Assembly (NCBI GenBank): GCA_027311485.1
Contig: DAICYU010000158.1
Location: forward strand, 1 to 5,760
Source of the DNA: Acetobacteraceae bacterium
GTDB lineage: Bacteria; Pseudomonadota; Alphaproteobacteria; Acetobacterales; Acetobacteraceae
Reading direction: 5' to 3'
Length of the DNA stretch: 5,760 nucleotides
Below are positions 1-5,760 of the stretch, in pieces. The notes beneath the pieces are model-generated. The model saw nothing but the letters and a program-made list of their open reading frames with translations, had not been told where the DNA came from and made no database searches. Position numbers and translations under genes: made by a program. Every line of letters begins with the position of its first letter. Position 1 is the stretch's first letter.

Positions 1-1
1 G

Positions 2-1033
2 ATTGAGGACGACAGAGAGGTGCGCGAAATGCTCGGAATGGTCCTTGTGGAGGAGGGCCATCATCCGGCGGTGGTGGCCGACGGCTTCGCCGCGGTTGAA
101 CTGGTCGCTCACGGTGGCTTCCGGCCCGACCTCGTTCTCGCGGATTACAATCTGCCGAATGGCATGGACGGGTTTCTCGCCGCCGCGAAGGTGAGGGAAG
201 CACTCCATCACCGGATTCCGGTTGTCATTCTCACGGGCGACATATCGACTGACACCCTGCGACGAATTGCCGCCGAGGATTGTGTGCAGCTGAATAAACC
301 GGTCAAGGCTGCGGAAGTCTTGCAGGCTATCCAGCGGCTGCTTCCCGTCCCTTCACACGAATCGCATCCCCACGTCGCGCGCCGGCCGGACCCCGACCTG
401 CCTGGGGAAGCGCCCGTCATCTTTGTCGTCGATGACGACAATAACGTGCGCGAAGGCATCCGTGCCTTGCTTGAGGCCGACGGCCGCACTGTGGAGGATT
501 TCGCGACGTGCGAGGCGTTCCTTGAAGCCTACCGTCCCGGCCGACAGGGATGCCTGTTGGTGGATGCCTATCTGCCGGGAATGACCGGCCTCGAATTGCT
601 GCAGCGGCTGCATGCCGACGGCGATCGATTGCCGGCAATCATGATCACCGGGAACAGCGACGTGCCGATGGCCGTCCAGGCCATGAAGTCGGGCGCGTCG
701 GACTTCATCGAGAAACCGATCACCCGTGACGAATTGCTGGCCGGCGTGGAACGCGCCCTTGAGCGGTCGCACGATGAGACGAAGCTCCTTGCCTGGCAGC
801 AGGACGCTTCAGCGCATATCGGCAAGCTGACGCCGCGGCAGCGCCAGATCATGGAGATGGTCCTCGCCGGCCATCCGAGCAAGAATATCGCCGCCGACCT
901 CGGCCTCAGCCAGCGCACAGTGGAAAACCATCGGGCGCAGATCATGCGAAAGACCAATGCCAAATCGCTTCCCGCGCTGGCCCGCCTGGCGCTCGCGGCA
1001 GAGCCGGATGGCCCGCCCGGCTCGCTGGCCTGA
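2..1033 (+). CDS. Tandem-receiver response regulator with FixJ/LuxR-type HTH (3' part; 5' end outside window)
   Basis: The frame is open to the left edge, and the residues I-E-D-D before the first possible start (GTG at 20) are the acidic pocket of a receiver domain, so the true start lies upstream. Numbering from the GTG at 20, receiver 1 covers about residues 1-108, with phospho-acceptor D42, T72 and K93. Receiver 2 covers about 132-248, with acidic D138/D139, phospho-acceptor D182, T210 and K232; its T-G-N-S-D-V-P and E-K-P-I motifs are FixJ-like. A LuxR/FixJ-type helix-turn-helix follows at about 268-326 (LTPRQRQIMEMVLAG, then S-Q-R-T-V-E-N-H-R). Both receivers keep all catalytic residues. 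A phosphorelay-controlled cytoplasmic transcription factor is the natural reading. The missing N-terminus could be a few residues or a whole sensor kinase, making this a hybrid kinase-receiver-receiver-HTH protein; the window cannot decide. The family assignment is firm. The target genes are unknown. Confidence 0.93.
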   Translation: MEDDREVREMLGMVLVEEGHHPAVVADGFAAVELVAHGGFRPDLVLADYNLPNGMDGFLAAAKVREALHHRIPVVILTGDISTDTLRRIAAEDCVQLNKPVKAAEVLQAIQRLLPVPSHESHPHVARRPDPDLPGEAPVIFVVDDDNNVREGIRALLEADGRTVEDFATCEAFLEAYRPGRQGCLLVDAYLPGMTGLELLQRLHADGDRLPAIMITGNSDVPMAVQAMKSGASDFIEKPITRDELLAGVERALERSHDETKLLAWQQDASAHIGKLTPRQRQIMEMVLAGHPSKNIAADLGLSQRTVENHRAQIMRKTNAKSLPALARLALAAEPDGPPGSLA

Positions 1034-1349
1034 ACCTCGGCCCGCACAGGCGTCGACACAATACAGGCGCCGCTGCAAGGCAATCTGCCAGTCAATCAGG
1101 CATCATTGGCACCGCTTCTGTTTCGAAGGATACCAATTATCCACTCATCGCCCCGGGTGCCGCCGCAATCCCGCATGCCGGTCGCTGAGTAGTTTCCGAG
1201 CCTGACGCGGGGCGGCAGCCGCGCGTAGTGTGAATCGCATTGTAGGGTTGGCTGATGCGTTACGTCGCCGCCGCCGGACGGACGGCGCTCCGATCGGGCA
1301 ACGCCGCGGATCGGCCTTCGATCGCTTTGAATGTCTTCTGCTCGGTCTG
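1034..1349. other. Intergenic region upstream of slipin; no gene seen
   Basis: About 316 bases separate the regulator stop from the slipin ribosome binding site. Reading all frames gave no protein family I recognise, and the short open frames here look like chance in GC-rich DNA. The promoter for the slipin gene should lie here, but I could not pick a convincing -35/-10 pair, FNR/FixK box or sigma-54 site. A small inverted repeat (CCGATC at 1290-1295, GATCGG at 1309-1314, with a 13-base loop) could fold in the leader RNA, but it is too short to be called functional. No U-tailed hairpin that would end the upstream gene is visible. Confidence 0.6.
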
Positions 1350-1356
1350 AAAGGAG
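1350..1356 (+). promoter_or_regulatory. Ribosome binding site of the slipin gene
   Basis: AAAGGAG lies 7 bases before the ATG at 1364. It decides the start: the in-frame ATG at 1331 would add 11 residues (MSSARSERSDA), has no such site, and would put a charged stretch ahead of the membrane anchor. Confidence 0.85.
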
Positions 1357-1363
1357 CGATGCA

Positions 1364-2200
1364 ATGCTTCTCTATATTATCCCCGTTCTGGTCGTGGCGG
1401 CTTTTGTTCTGATCGCAGCCACGATTAAAATCCTGCGAGAATATGAACGTGCCGTTGTCTTTACCCTCGGGCGCTTTCAAAGGGTCCGGGGACCGGGACT
1501 CGTGCTGCTGCTCCCCTTCCTCCAGGAGATGGTACGGGTCGATCTGCGCATTCAAGTCATCGAGATCCCAAGCCAGGACGTCATCTCGCGCGACAACGTC
1601 TCGATGAAGGTCGATGCCGTACTGTATTTCAATGTCGTCGATCCCGAGCGGGCGATTATTCACGTACAAAACTATCTTCCCGCCACCAACATGCTCGCGC
1701 AGACCACATTGCGCGCCGTTCTCGGCCAGCATGAGCTCGACGCCATGCTTTCTGAGCGAAAGAAGCTCAGCGCCGATGTGCAGAGCATTCTCGACGCCCA
1801 AACCGAAACCTGGGGCATCAAGGTCAGCAATGTCGAGATCAGAACGGTCGAGCTGACCGACAACATGGTGCGGGCCATCGCCAAACAGGCCGAGGCAGAG
1901 CGCGATCGTCGCGCCAAGGTCATCCATGCGGAGGCCGAGTTCCAGGCGTCGCAAACCCTGGTCAATGCCGCCCAGATCCTCGGAAGCGTCCCGGCCGCGA
2001 TGCAGTTGCGCTATTTGCAGACACTCACGGAAATCGGCGCTGAGCAGAACTCAACGGTCGTGTTTCCGATGCCGATCGACATTGTCAGGCCGTTCCTCGA
2101 GCTGCTTGAGAAGGCCGGCAAGCCGCTTGGCGCCAACGGCGCCGATCGCACGTCGCCCCTGAAAGGCGCCCCATTGAGGGTTTCCGGCATGGACGCGTGA
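1364..2200 (+). CDS. Slipin / stomatin-like SPFH (band 7) membrane protein
   Basis: This 278-residue protein matches the bacterial slipin (stomatin-like) family. Residues 2-22 form one hydrophobic N-terminal anchor. The band 7 domain follows at about 25-185 with the family's typical features: Y-E-R-A-V-V-F-T-L-G-R near 27-37, G-P-G-L near 43-46, the V-D-L-R and D-V-I-S-R-D-N-V-S region near 59-80, and Y-F-N-V-V-D-P near 88-94. An Ala/Glu/Arg/Lys-rich coiled coil (about 168-200, with A-E-A-E-R-D-R-R-A-K) and the conserved C-terminal V-F-P-M-P region (about 233-237) follow. Slipins form large membrane-bound oligomers that organise membrane microdomains and often work with the membrane protease NfeD. 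No nfeD gene adjoins this one inside the window: the upstream gene is a regulator and the downstream one an ackA ruin followed by H+-ATPases. The tail after 245 is slightly longer than in many slipins. The family is sure; the partner and role here are not. Confidence 0.93.
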   Translation: MLLYIIPVLVVAAFVLIAATIKILREYERAVVFTLGRFQRVRGPGLVLLLPFLQEMVRVDLRIQVIEIPSQDVISRDNVSMKVDAVLYFNVVDPERAIIHVQNYLPATNMLAQTTLRAVLGQHELDAMLSERKKLSADVQSILDAQTETWGIKVSNVEIRTVELTDNMVRAIAKQAEAERDRRAKVIHAEAEFQASQTLVNAAQILGSVPAAMQLRYLQTLTEIGAEQNSTVVFPMPIDIVRPFLELLEKAGKPLGANGADRTSPLKGAPLRVSGMDA

Positions 2201-2217
2201 CCGCCCGACGGCGCCGC

Positions 2218-2751
2218 CAGTATTTGCGGCGTGCACCATTGCCGGAGGTCGCAGACGCCGTCGTGGCGAAACGGATCGCGAGTCCCCGTACGCCCAGGCA
2301 ATCCGGAAATGGGAATCCGATCTGAAGCATGCGCCATGCTCGACGGAAAGAGCGTCGCGACGATGATGGGTTTCGCGGGCGTGTCTGGCTTGCTGGGGCG
2401 CTCCCGCACCAGCGGCGCCGTTCATATCCTGCAGAAGGCAAAGGGCCGGCCGCGATCGCGGCCGTGGACTATTTCGCCCATGCGATGACGCGATATGTCG
2501 GCGCTTACACCGCCATATGCGGCGGTCTGGATACCCTGGTGGTCACCGCCGGCATCGGCGGGCACTCGGCTTCGGTGCGCGCCGCGATGTGCGGCACACT
2601 GACGTGGCTTGGCGTGGAGCTGCACGAGCAGGCCAACGCATCCAACGGACCGTGCATGTCCACGACGGACAGCGTCGTGGCGGCCTGGGTCATCCCCACG
2701 AACGAAGAACTGATGACCGCGCAGCATACGCTGGCGCTTATACGCCCCTGA
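2218..2751 (+). pseudogene. ackA: Acetate kinase remnant (frameshifted, truncated, internally deleted)
   Basis: Acetate kinase makes ATP and acetate from acetyl phosphate. Its C-terminal half can be followed here only by changing frame. Block A (frame of 2218 to about 2322) reads Q-Y-L-R-R-A-P-L-P-E-V-A-D-A-V-V-A-K-R-I and then G-N-G at 2305-2313, like the family's Y-I-(A)-x-x-L-P-E and H-L-G-N-G-A-S stretches, ending in a TGA at 2323. Block B (frame of 2330 to about 2440) reads CAMLDGKSVATMMGF, the family's C-A-M-x-x-G-x-S-V-x-T-T-M-G-F, and then jumps to S-G-L-L-G, so about 40-50 residues are missing. Block C (about 2443-2751, the frame of block A) reads A-V-D-Y-F, G-A-Y-T-A, G-G-L-D-T-L-V-V-T-A-G-I-G and V-I-P-T-N-E-E-L-M, finishing at the normal C-terminus. 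The usual G-I-G-E-N-S motif is G-I-G-G-H-S. The N-terminal half, roughly 180 residues, is absent. An open frame of 140 residues from 2329 covers block C but has no visible ribosome binding site, so an active enzyme is very unlikely. Blocks B and C are secure; block A is weaker. Confidence 0.88.
2447..2464. repeat. Perfect 18-bp palindrome in the ackA remnant
   Basis: CGGCCGCGATCGCGGCCG is its own reverse complement with no loop. It sits within a few bases of the point where the readable acetate kinase frame changes. It overlaps codons for a conserved-looking A-A-I-A-A-V stretch, so it may be GC-rich coding sequence that happens to be symmetric. No second copy of the whole element was seen in the window. 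Confidence 0.6.
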
Positions 2752-2759
2752 AGGAGGTG
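2751..2759 (+). promoter_or_regulatory. Ribosome binding site of the first H+-ATPase
   Basis: AAGGAGGTG is close to the ideal anti-16S match and ends 6 bases before the ATG at 2766. Its first base is the last base of the ackA remnant's TGA (2749-2751). This placement fits former translational coupling of ackA and the ATPase gene, and it fixes the ATPase start against the longer upstream open frame that runs from about 2517. Confidence 0.88.
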
Positions 2760-2765
2760 CCTGTC

Positions 2766-5294
2766 ATGACGACTAGCGACACCCTGCCCCAGACCACCCC
2801 TTCCAAGCCGAAAGCGAAGGCCGATCCGAACGAAGCCTTGAAATCCCTTCCCATGCCGGAATTGCTGACAAAACTGGCGTCGTCGCCGGACGGCCTTACG
2901 CAGGCCGAGGCACAGAAGCGGCTTGGCCAATACGGCCCCAACGAGATCGAGGAAAAGAAAACCAACGAGATCCTGAAATTCCTCTCCTACTTCTGGGGTC
3001 CCATTCCCTGGATGATCGAGGCGGCCGTGGTTCTGTCGGCGGTCGCCCGCCATTGGCCGGATTTCGGCATCATCCTGCTGCTGCTCGTAGCCAATGCGGT
3101 TGTCGGTTTCTGGGAGGAGCACCAGGCGGGTAACGCGATCGCTGCCCTGAAGGCGAAGCTGGCGATCCAGGCCCGCGTGAAACGCGATGGGAAATGGGTC
3201 ACCCCAGCGGCGCGCGAACTGGTGCCGGGCGACGTCATCCGCGTGCGCCTTGGCGACATCGTACCTGCCGATGCGCGATTGCTGGACGGCGATTCGATCG
3301 AGGTGGATCAATCCGCTCTGACGGGCGAGTCGCTGCCCGCCACACGTAAGCCCGGTGAGGCCATATTTTCCGGCTCGATCATTCGTCAGGGTGAAACCGG
3401 CGCCCTGGTCTATGCCACCGGCGGGAAGACCTACTTCGGCAAGACGGCGGAACTGGTGCAGGAGGCACACACCACCAGCCATTTCCAACGCGCCGTGCTG
3501 AAGATCGGCAACTATCTAATCATCCTGGCGGTGGCTCTGGTGGCGGTGATCGTTGCCGTCGCGATCCTCCGCGGCGATCCGATCCTGACGACGTTGCAGT
3601 TCGCGCTGGTGCTGACGGTCGCTGCGATCCCCGTTGCGATGCCGACGGTGCTTTCAGTGACCATGGCGGTCGGAGCGCGCCTCCTTGCCAAACGGGAGGC
3701 GATCGTGACGCGGCTGTCGGCCATCGAGGAGCTCGCTGGCGTGGACATATTATGCTCCGACAAGACCGGCACGCTCACGCAGAACAAGCTGACGCTCGGC
3801 GATCCGTTCAGCATCAACGGCATCCCCGCCGATCAGGTCATTCTCAGCGCTGCCTTGGCGTCGCGCGCCGATGACAAGGACACAATCGATCTGGCCGTGC
3901 TGGGCGGGCTGAAGAGTGACCAGGCGTTGAAGGACTACAAAGTGGTCCATTTCCAGCCATTCGACCCGGTGCACAAGTGCACCGAGGCCACGGTCAGAGG
4001 CCCGGACGGAAAAGAGTTCAAAACCACGAAAGGCGCGCCGCAGGTGATCCTGGCGTTGTCGGCCAATGCGGCGCAGGTCAAAGACGGTGTCGACAAGGCC
4101 GTCAATGATTTCGCCTCGCGGGGTTTCCGATCGCTGGGCGTGGCGCGTGCCGGTGCAGATGGGACATGGCAGTTTCTGGGCGTGCTACCGCTGTTCGATC
4201 CACCCCGCGACGATGCCAAGGCCACTATTGCGACGGCCCGGCAGATGGGGGTCAGCGTTAAAATGGTCACCGGTGATGCCCTGGCCATTGCCCGGGAAAC
4301 CGCGAAAAAGCTGGGGATGGGAACAAACATCCTCGATGCCAGCGGGTTCGGCGACAGCAAGCGCCATGAAACGGCGGCGCTGGCGGCGTCGATCGAGCAG
4401 GCGGACGGCTTCGCCCAGGTGTTCCCGGAACACAAATTCCACATCGTGGACGTGCTGCAGCAGGGTCGCCACATCGTCGGCATGACCGGTGACGGGGTGA
4501 ACGATGCCCCCGCACTGAAGAAGGCCGACTGCGGCGTCGCCGTTTCGGGGGCGACGGATGCGGCGCGCGCCGCGGCGGCCATCGTGCTCATGACGCCGGG
4601 GCTATCGGTGATCATCGATGCGATCAAGGAGAGCCGAAAGATATTCCAGCGGATGAACAGCTACGCGATCTACCGCATCGCCGAGACGCTGCGCGTGCTG
4701 TTGTTCATGACCCTGTCGATCCTGATCTTCAACTTCTACCCGCTGACGGCGGTGATGATCGTGATGCTGGCGCTTCTCAATGACGGCGCCATCCTGTCGA
4801 TCGCCTATGACAACGTGAAGTACAGAGACCAGCCCGAGGCCTGGAACATGCGCCTTGTTCTGGAAATCGCCACGGTCCTGGGCGTGATTGGGCCGATCGC
4901 AGCCTTTGGTCTGTTCTACCTCGGCGGCCAGGTCTTCCACCTCGACCGTCCTCATCTCCAGACGCTGATGTATCTCATGCTGTCCGTGGCCGGACATCTG
5001 ACGATCTTTCTGACCCGCACACGTGGTCCGTTCTGGTCGATCCGTCCCGCGCGCGTTCTGTTGGGCGCGGTCCTCGGCACACAAGCGCTGGCAACGCTGA
5101 TTGCGGTCTATGGCGTCTTCATGACGCCCCTCGGCTGGCGCTGGGGATTGTTCGTCTGGGCTTATGCGCTGGCATGGTTCTTCCTGAATGATCGCGTCAA
5201 GCTTCTTGCGTACCGGATTTTCGCCCCCGTAGAAGTACAGTCCATGGCGACACAAGTCACAACACCGGCGGCGGCGCGGGTCGTTTCAAGTTGA
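2766..5294 (+). CDS. Plasma-membrane proton-efflux P-type ATPase (P3A type)
   Basis: This 842-residue pump exports H+ across the cytoplasmic membrane at the cost of ATP. In order it shows: an N-terminal actuator lead-in (L-T-x-x-E-A-x-x-R-L-x-x-Y-G-P-N-E, 44-60); M1-M2 (about 78-116) with N110, matching a conserved M2 Asn of plant H+-ATPases; the actuator domain with TGES at 186-189; M3-M4 (about 247-300) with P-V-A-M-P at 289-293; the phosphorylation motif DKTGTLT with D332; nucleotide-binding K-G-A-P at 422-425; F-D-P-P-R-D at 477-482; T-G-D at 502-504; GDGVNDAP at 575-582; and M5-M10 (about 642-808). M6 carries L-N-D with D673, equivalent to the proton-binding Asp of plant AHA2 (D684), and M5 carries R643, matching the AHA2 R655 region. 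This M6 motif sets it apart from Ca2+, Mg2+ and heavy-metal ATPases. Only about 34 residues follow M10, so the long autoinhibitory tail of plant and fungal pumps is absent. All catalytic residues are present. The start is set by the strong ribosome binding site. Confidence 0.96.
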   Translation: MTTSDTLPQTTPSKPKAKADPNEALKSLPMPELLTKLASSPDGLTQAEAQKRLGQYGPNEIEEKKTNEILKFLSYFWGPIPWMIEAAVVLSAVARHWPDFGIILLLLVANAVVGFWEEHQAGNAIAALKAKLAIQARVKRDGKWVTPAARELVPGDVIRVRLGDIVPADARLLDGDSIEVDQSALTGESLPATRKPGEAIFSGSIIRQGETGALVYATGGKTYFGKTAELVQEAHTTSHFQRAVLKIGNYLIILAVALVAVIVAVAILRGDPILTTLQFALVLTVAAIPVAMPTVLSVTMAVGARLLAKREAIVTRLSAIEELAGVDILCSDKTGTLTQNKLTLGDPFSINGIPADQVILSAALASRADDKDTIDLAVLGGLKSDQALKDYKVVHFQPFDPVHKCTEATVRGPDGKEFKTTKGAPQVILALSANAAQVKDGVDKAVNDFASRGFRSLGVARAGADGTWQFLGVLPLFDPPRDDAKATIATARQMGVSVKMVTGDALAIARETAKKLGMGTNILDASGFGDSKRHETAALAASIEQADGFAQVFPEHKFHIVDVLQQGRHIVGMTGDGVNDAPALKKADCGVAVSGATDAARAAAAIVLMTPGLSVIIDAIKESRKIFQRMNSYAIYRIAETLRVLLFMTLSILIFNFYPLTAVMIVMLALLNDGAILSIAYDNVKYRDQPEAWNMRLVLEIATVLGVIGPIAAFGLFYLGGQVFHLDRPHLQTLMYLMLSVAGHLTIFLTRTRGPFWSIRPARVLLGAVLGTQALATLIAVYGVFMTPLGWRWGLFVWAYALAWFFLNDRVKLLAYRIFAPVEVQSMATQVTTPAAARVVSS

Positions 5295-5305
5295 GGTACA
5301 GCAGG

Positions 5306-5760
5306 ATGACTATTCAGCAATCTGCACCTCCGCGCGGTGCCGGAAATCCCGCAAAGCCGGCAGCCAGCGTGGTATCGGCTCTGCCGCGCGGTCTGACGAG
5401 TGCCGAAGCCCAACGCCGGCTGCAGACAATCGGCCCGAACGCGATGCCTGACACGAGCATGCATCCGTTTCGCATGGCGCTCGAAAAGTTCTGGGCGCCG
5501 GTGCCGTGGATGCTCGAAGCGGCGATCGTGCTCGAACTCGTTCTCGGCAAATATATCGAGGCTGCGATCATCGCGCTCCTCCTGGTGTTCAACGCCGCGC
5601 TGGGCCTTCTCCAGGAAAGCCGAGCCCAGGCGACGCTCGCCGCGTTGAAGTCGCGGCTTGCGCTGTCCGCCTCGGTCAAACGCGACGGAGCATGGAAAAC
5701 CGTACCCGCCACGGACCTGGTCCCGGGCGATCTGGTGAAGCTCTCGCTGGGCGCCGTGGT
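5306..5760 (+). CDS. Second P3A-type H+-ATPase (N-terminal part; 3' end outside window)
   Basis: The frame opens with ATG at 5306, 11 bases after the first ATPase stop, and runs past the right edge (151 full codons). A modest GAGG at 5293-5296, overlapping the previous stop codon, is the best ribosome binding site and suggests translational coupling. The protein begins with a Pro/Ala-rich tail, then L-T-S-A-E-A-Q-R-R-L-Q-T-I-G-P-N (30-45), the actuator lead-in of P-type ATPases. M1 (about 63-81, W-A-P-V-P-W-M-L-E-A-A-I-V-L) and M2 (about 84-102) follow, with N96 at the conserved M2 Asn position, then L-A-A-L-K-S-R-L-A-L and L-V-P-G-D-L-V-K-L of the actuator domain. The same motifs occur in the first ATPase, but the sequences differ clearly, so this is a diverged paralogue and not a recent duplicate. 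TGES and the DKTGT site would lie beyond the window, so ion specificity is judged from resemblance alone. Confidence 0.9.
   Translation, partial: MTIQQSAPPRGAGNPAKPAASVVSALPRGLTSAEAQRRLQTIGPNAMPDTSMHPFRMALEKFWAPVPWMLEAAIVLELVLGKYIEAAIIALLLVFNAALGLLQESRAQATLAALKSRLALSASVKRDGAWKTVPATDLVPGDLVKLSLGAV

Noticed and set aside
1112..1130. TTGGCACC-like sequence resembling the -24 half of a sigma-54 promoter
   Set aside because: The expected GC-containing -12 half is not at the right distance; only a partial match is present.
1231..1256. Sequence resembling one arm of the TAGGGTG...GCGTTACG dispersed repeats common in alphaproteobacteria
   Set aside because: The matching complementary arm is not present nearby and no second copy was found, so a repeat cannot be supported.
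1145..1954. Long open frame on the minus strand opposite the slipin
   Set aside because: It overlaps a well-supported slipin gene, encodes no recognised domain, and is a typical codon shadow in GC-rich DNA.
2517..2765. N-terminal extension of the ATPase from an upstream in-frame start
   Set aside because: These bases encode acetate kinase in another frame, and the strong ribosome binding site points to ATG 2766.
3135..3142. Second GCGATCGC octamer, as in cyanobacterial HIP1 repeats
   Set aside because: Only two copies were noticed in the window, both in coding-derived GC-rich sequence, which is no enrichment that can be shown here.
2505..3488. Minus-strand open frame of about 327 codons opposite the ackA remnant and ATPase
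   Set aside because: It is antisense to clear acetate kinase and ATPase coding sequence and has no recognisable motif.

Overview
The window is GC-rich and densely coded, with every supported gene on the + strand. FixJ-type response-regulator domains, a stomatin-like slipin, acetate kinase remains and P3A proton ATPases, together with GC-rich codon usage, suggest an alphaproteobacterium, perhaps of the Hyphomicrobiales (Rhizobiales). This is inferred from gene style only. No RNA gene, CRISPR array, insertion sequence or convincing intrinsic terminator was seen.

Layout. (1) Positions 2-1033 hold the 3' end of a signalling gene: two consecutive CheY-like receiver domains and a C-terminal LuxR/FixJ-type helix-turn-helix, open at the left edge. 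(2) Positions 1034-1349 are a non-coding stretch that should carry the slipin promoter, but no clear site is visible. (3) Positions 1364-2200 encode a slipin (SPFH/band 7 membrane protein) with a strong ribosome binding site. (4) Positions 2218-2751 hold a decayed C-terminal part of acetate kinase (ackA), readable only by switching between two reading frames, with the N-terminal half absent and an internal deletion. (5) Positions 2766-5294 encode a complete plasma-membrane H+-ATPase of the P3A type, with a strong ribosome binding site that begins on the last base of the ackA remnant's stop codon. (6) From 5306 to the right edge runs the start of a second, divergent P3A-type ATPase only 11 bases downstream.

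How they may work together. Slipin, ATPase 1 and ATPase 2 are co-directional, and the two ATPases are almost certainly co-transcribed. This looks like a membrane-energy, acid-stress or low-oxygen cassette: a membrane scaffold protein beside two proton pumps, with the relic of a fermentative ATP-generating enzyme (acetate kinase) between them. The two-receiver regulator upstream could belong to the same stress module, but a gap of about 330 bases separates it and no regulatory site links them.

The points most worth a second look are the tandem non-identical P3A ATPases, the ackA ruin whose end supplies the ATPase ribosome binding site, and the fused receiver-receiver-HTH regulator. No wholly new system is evident.
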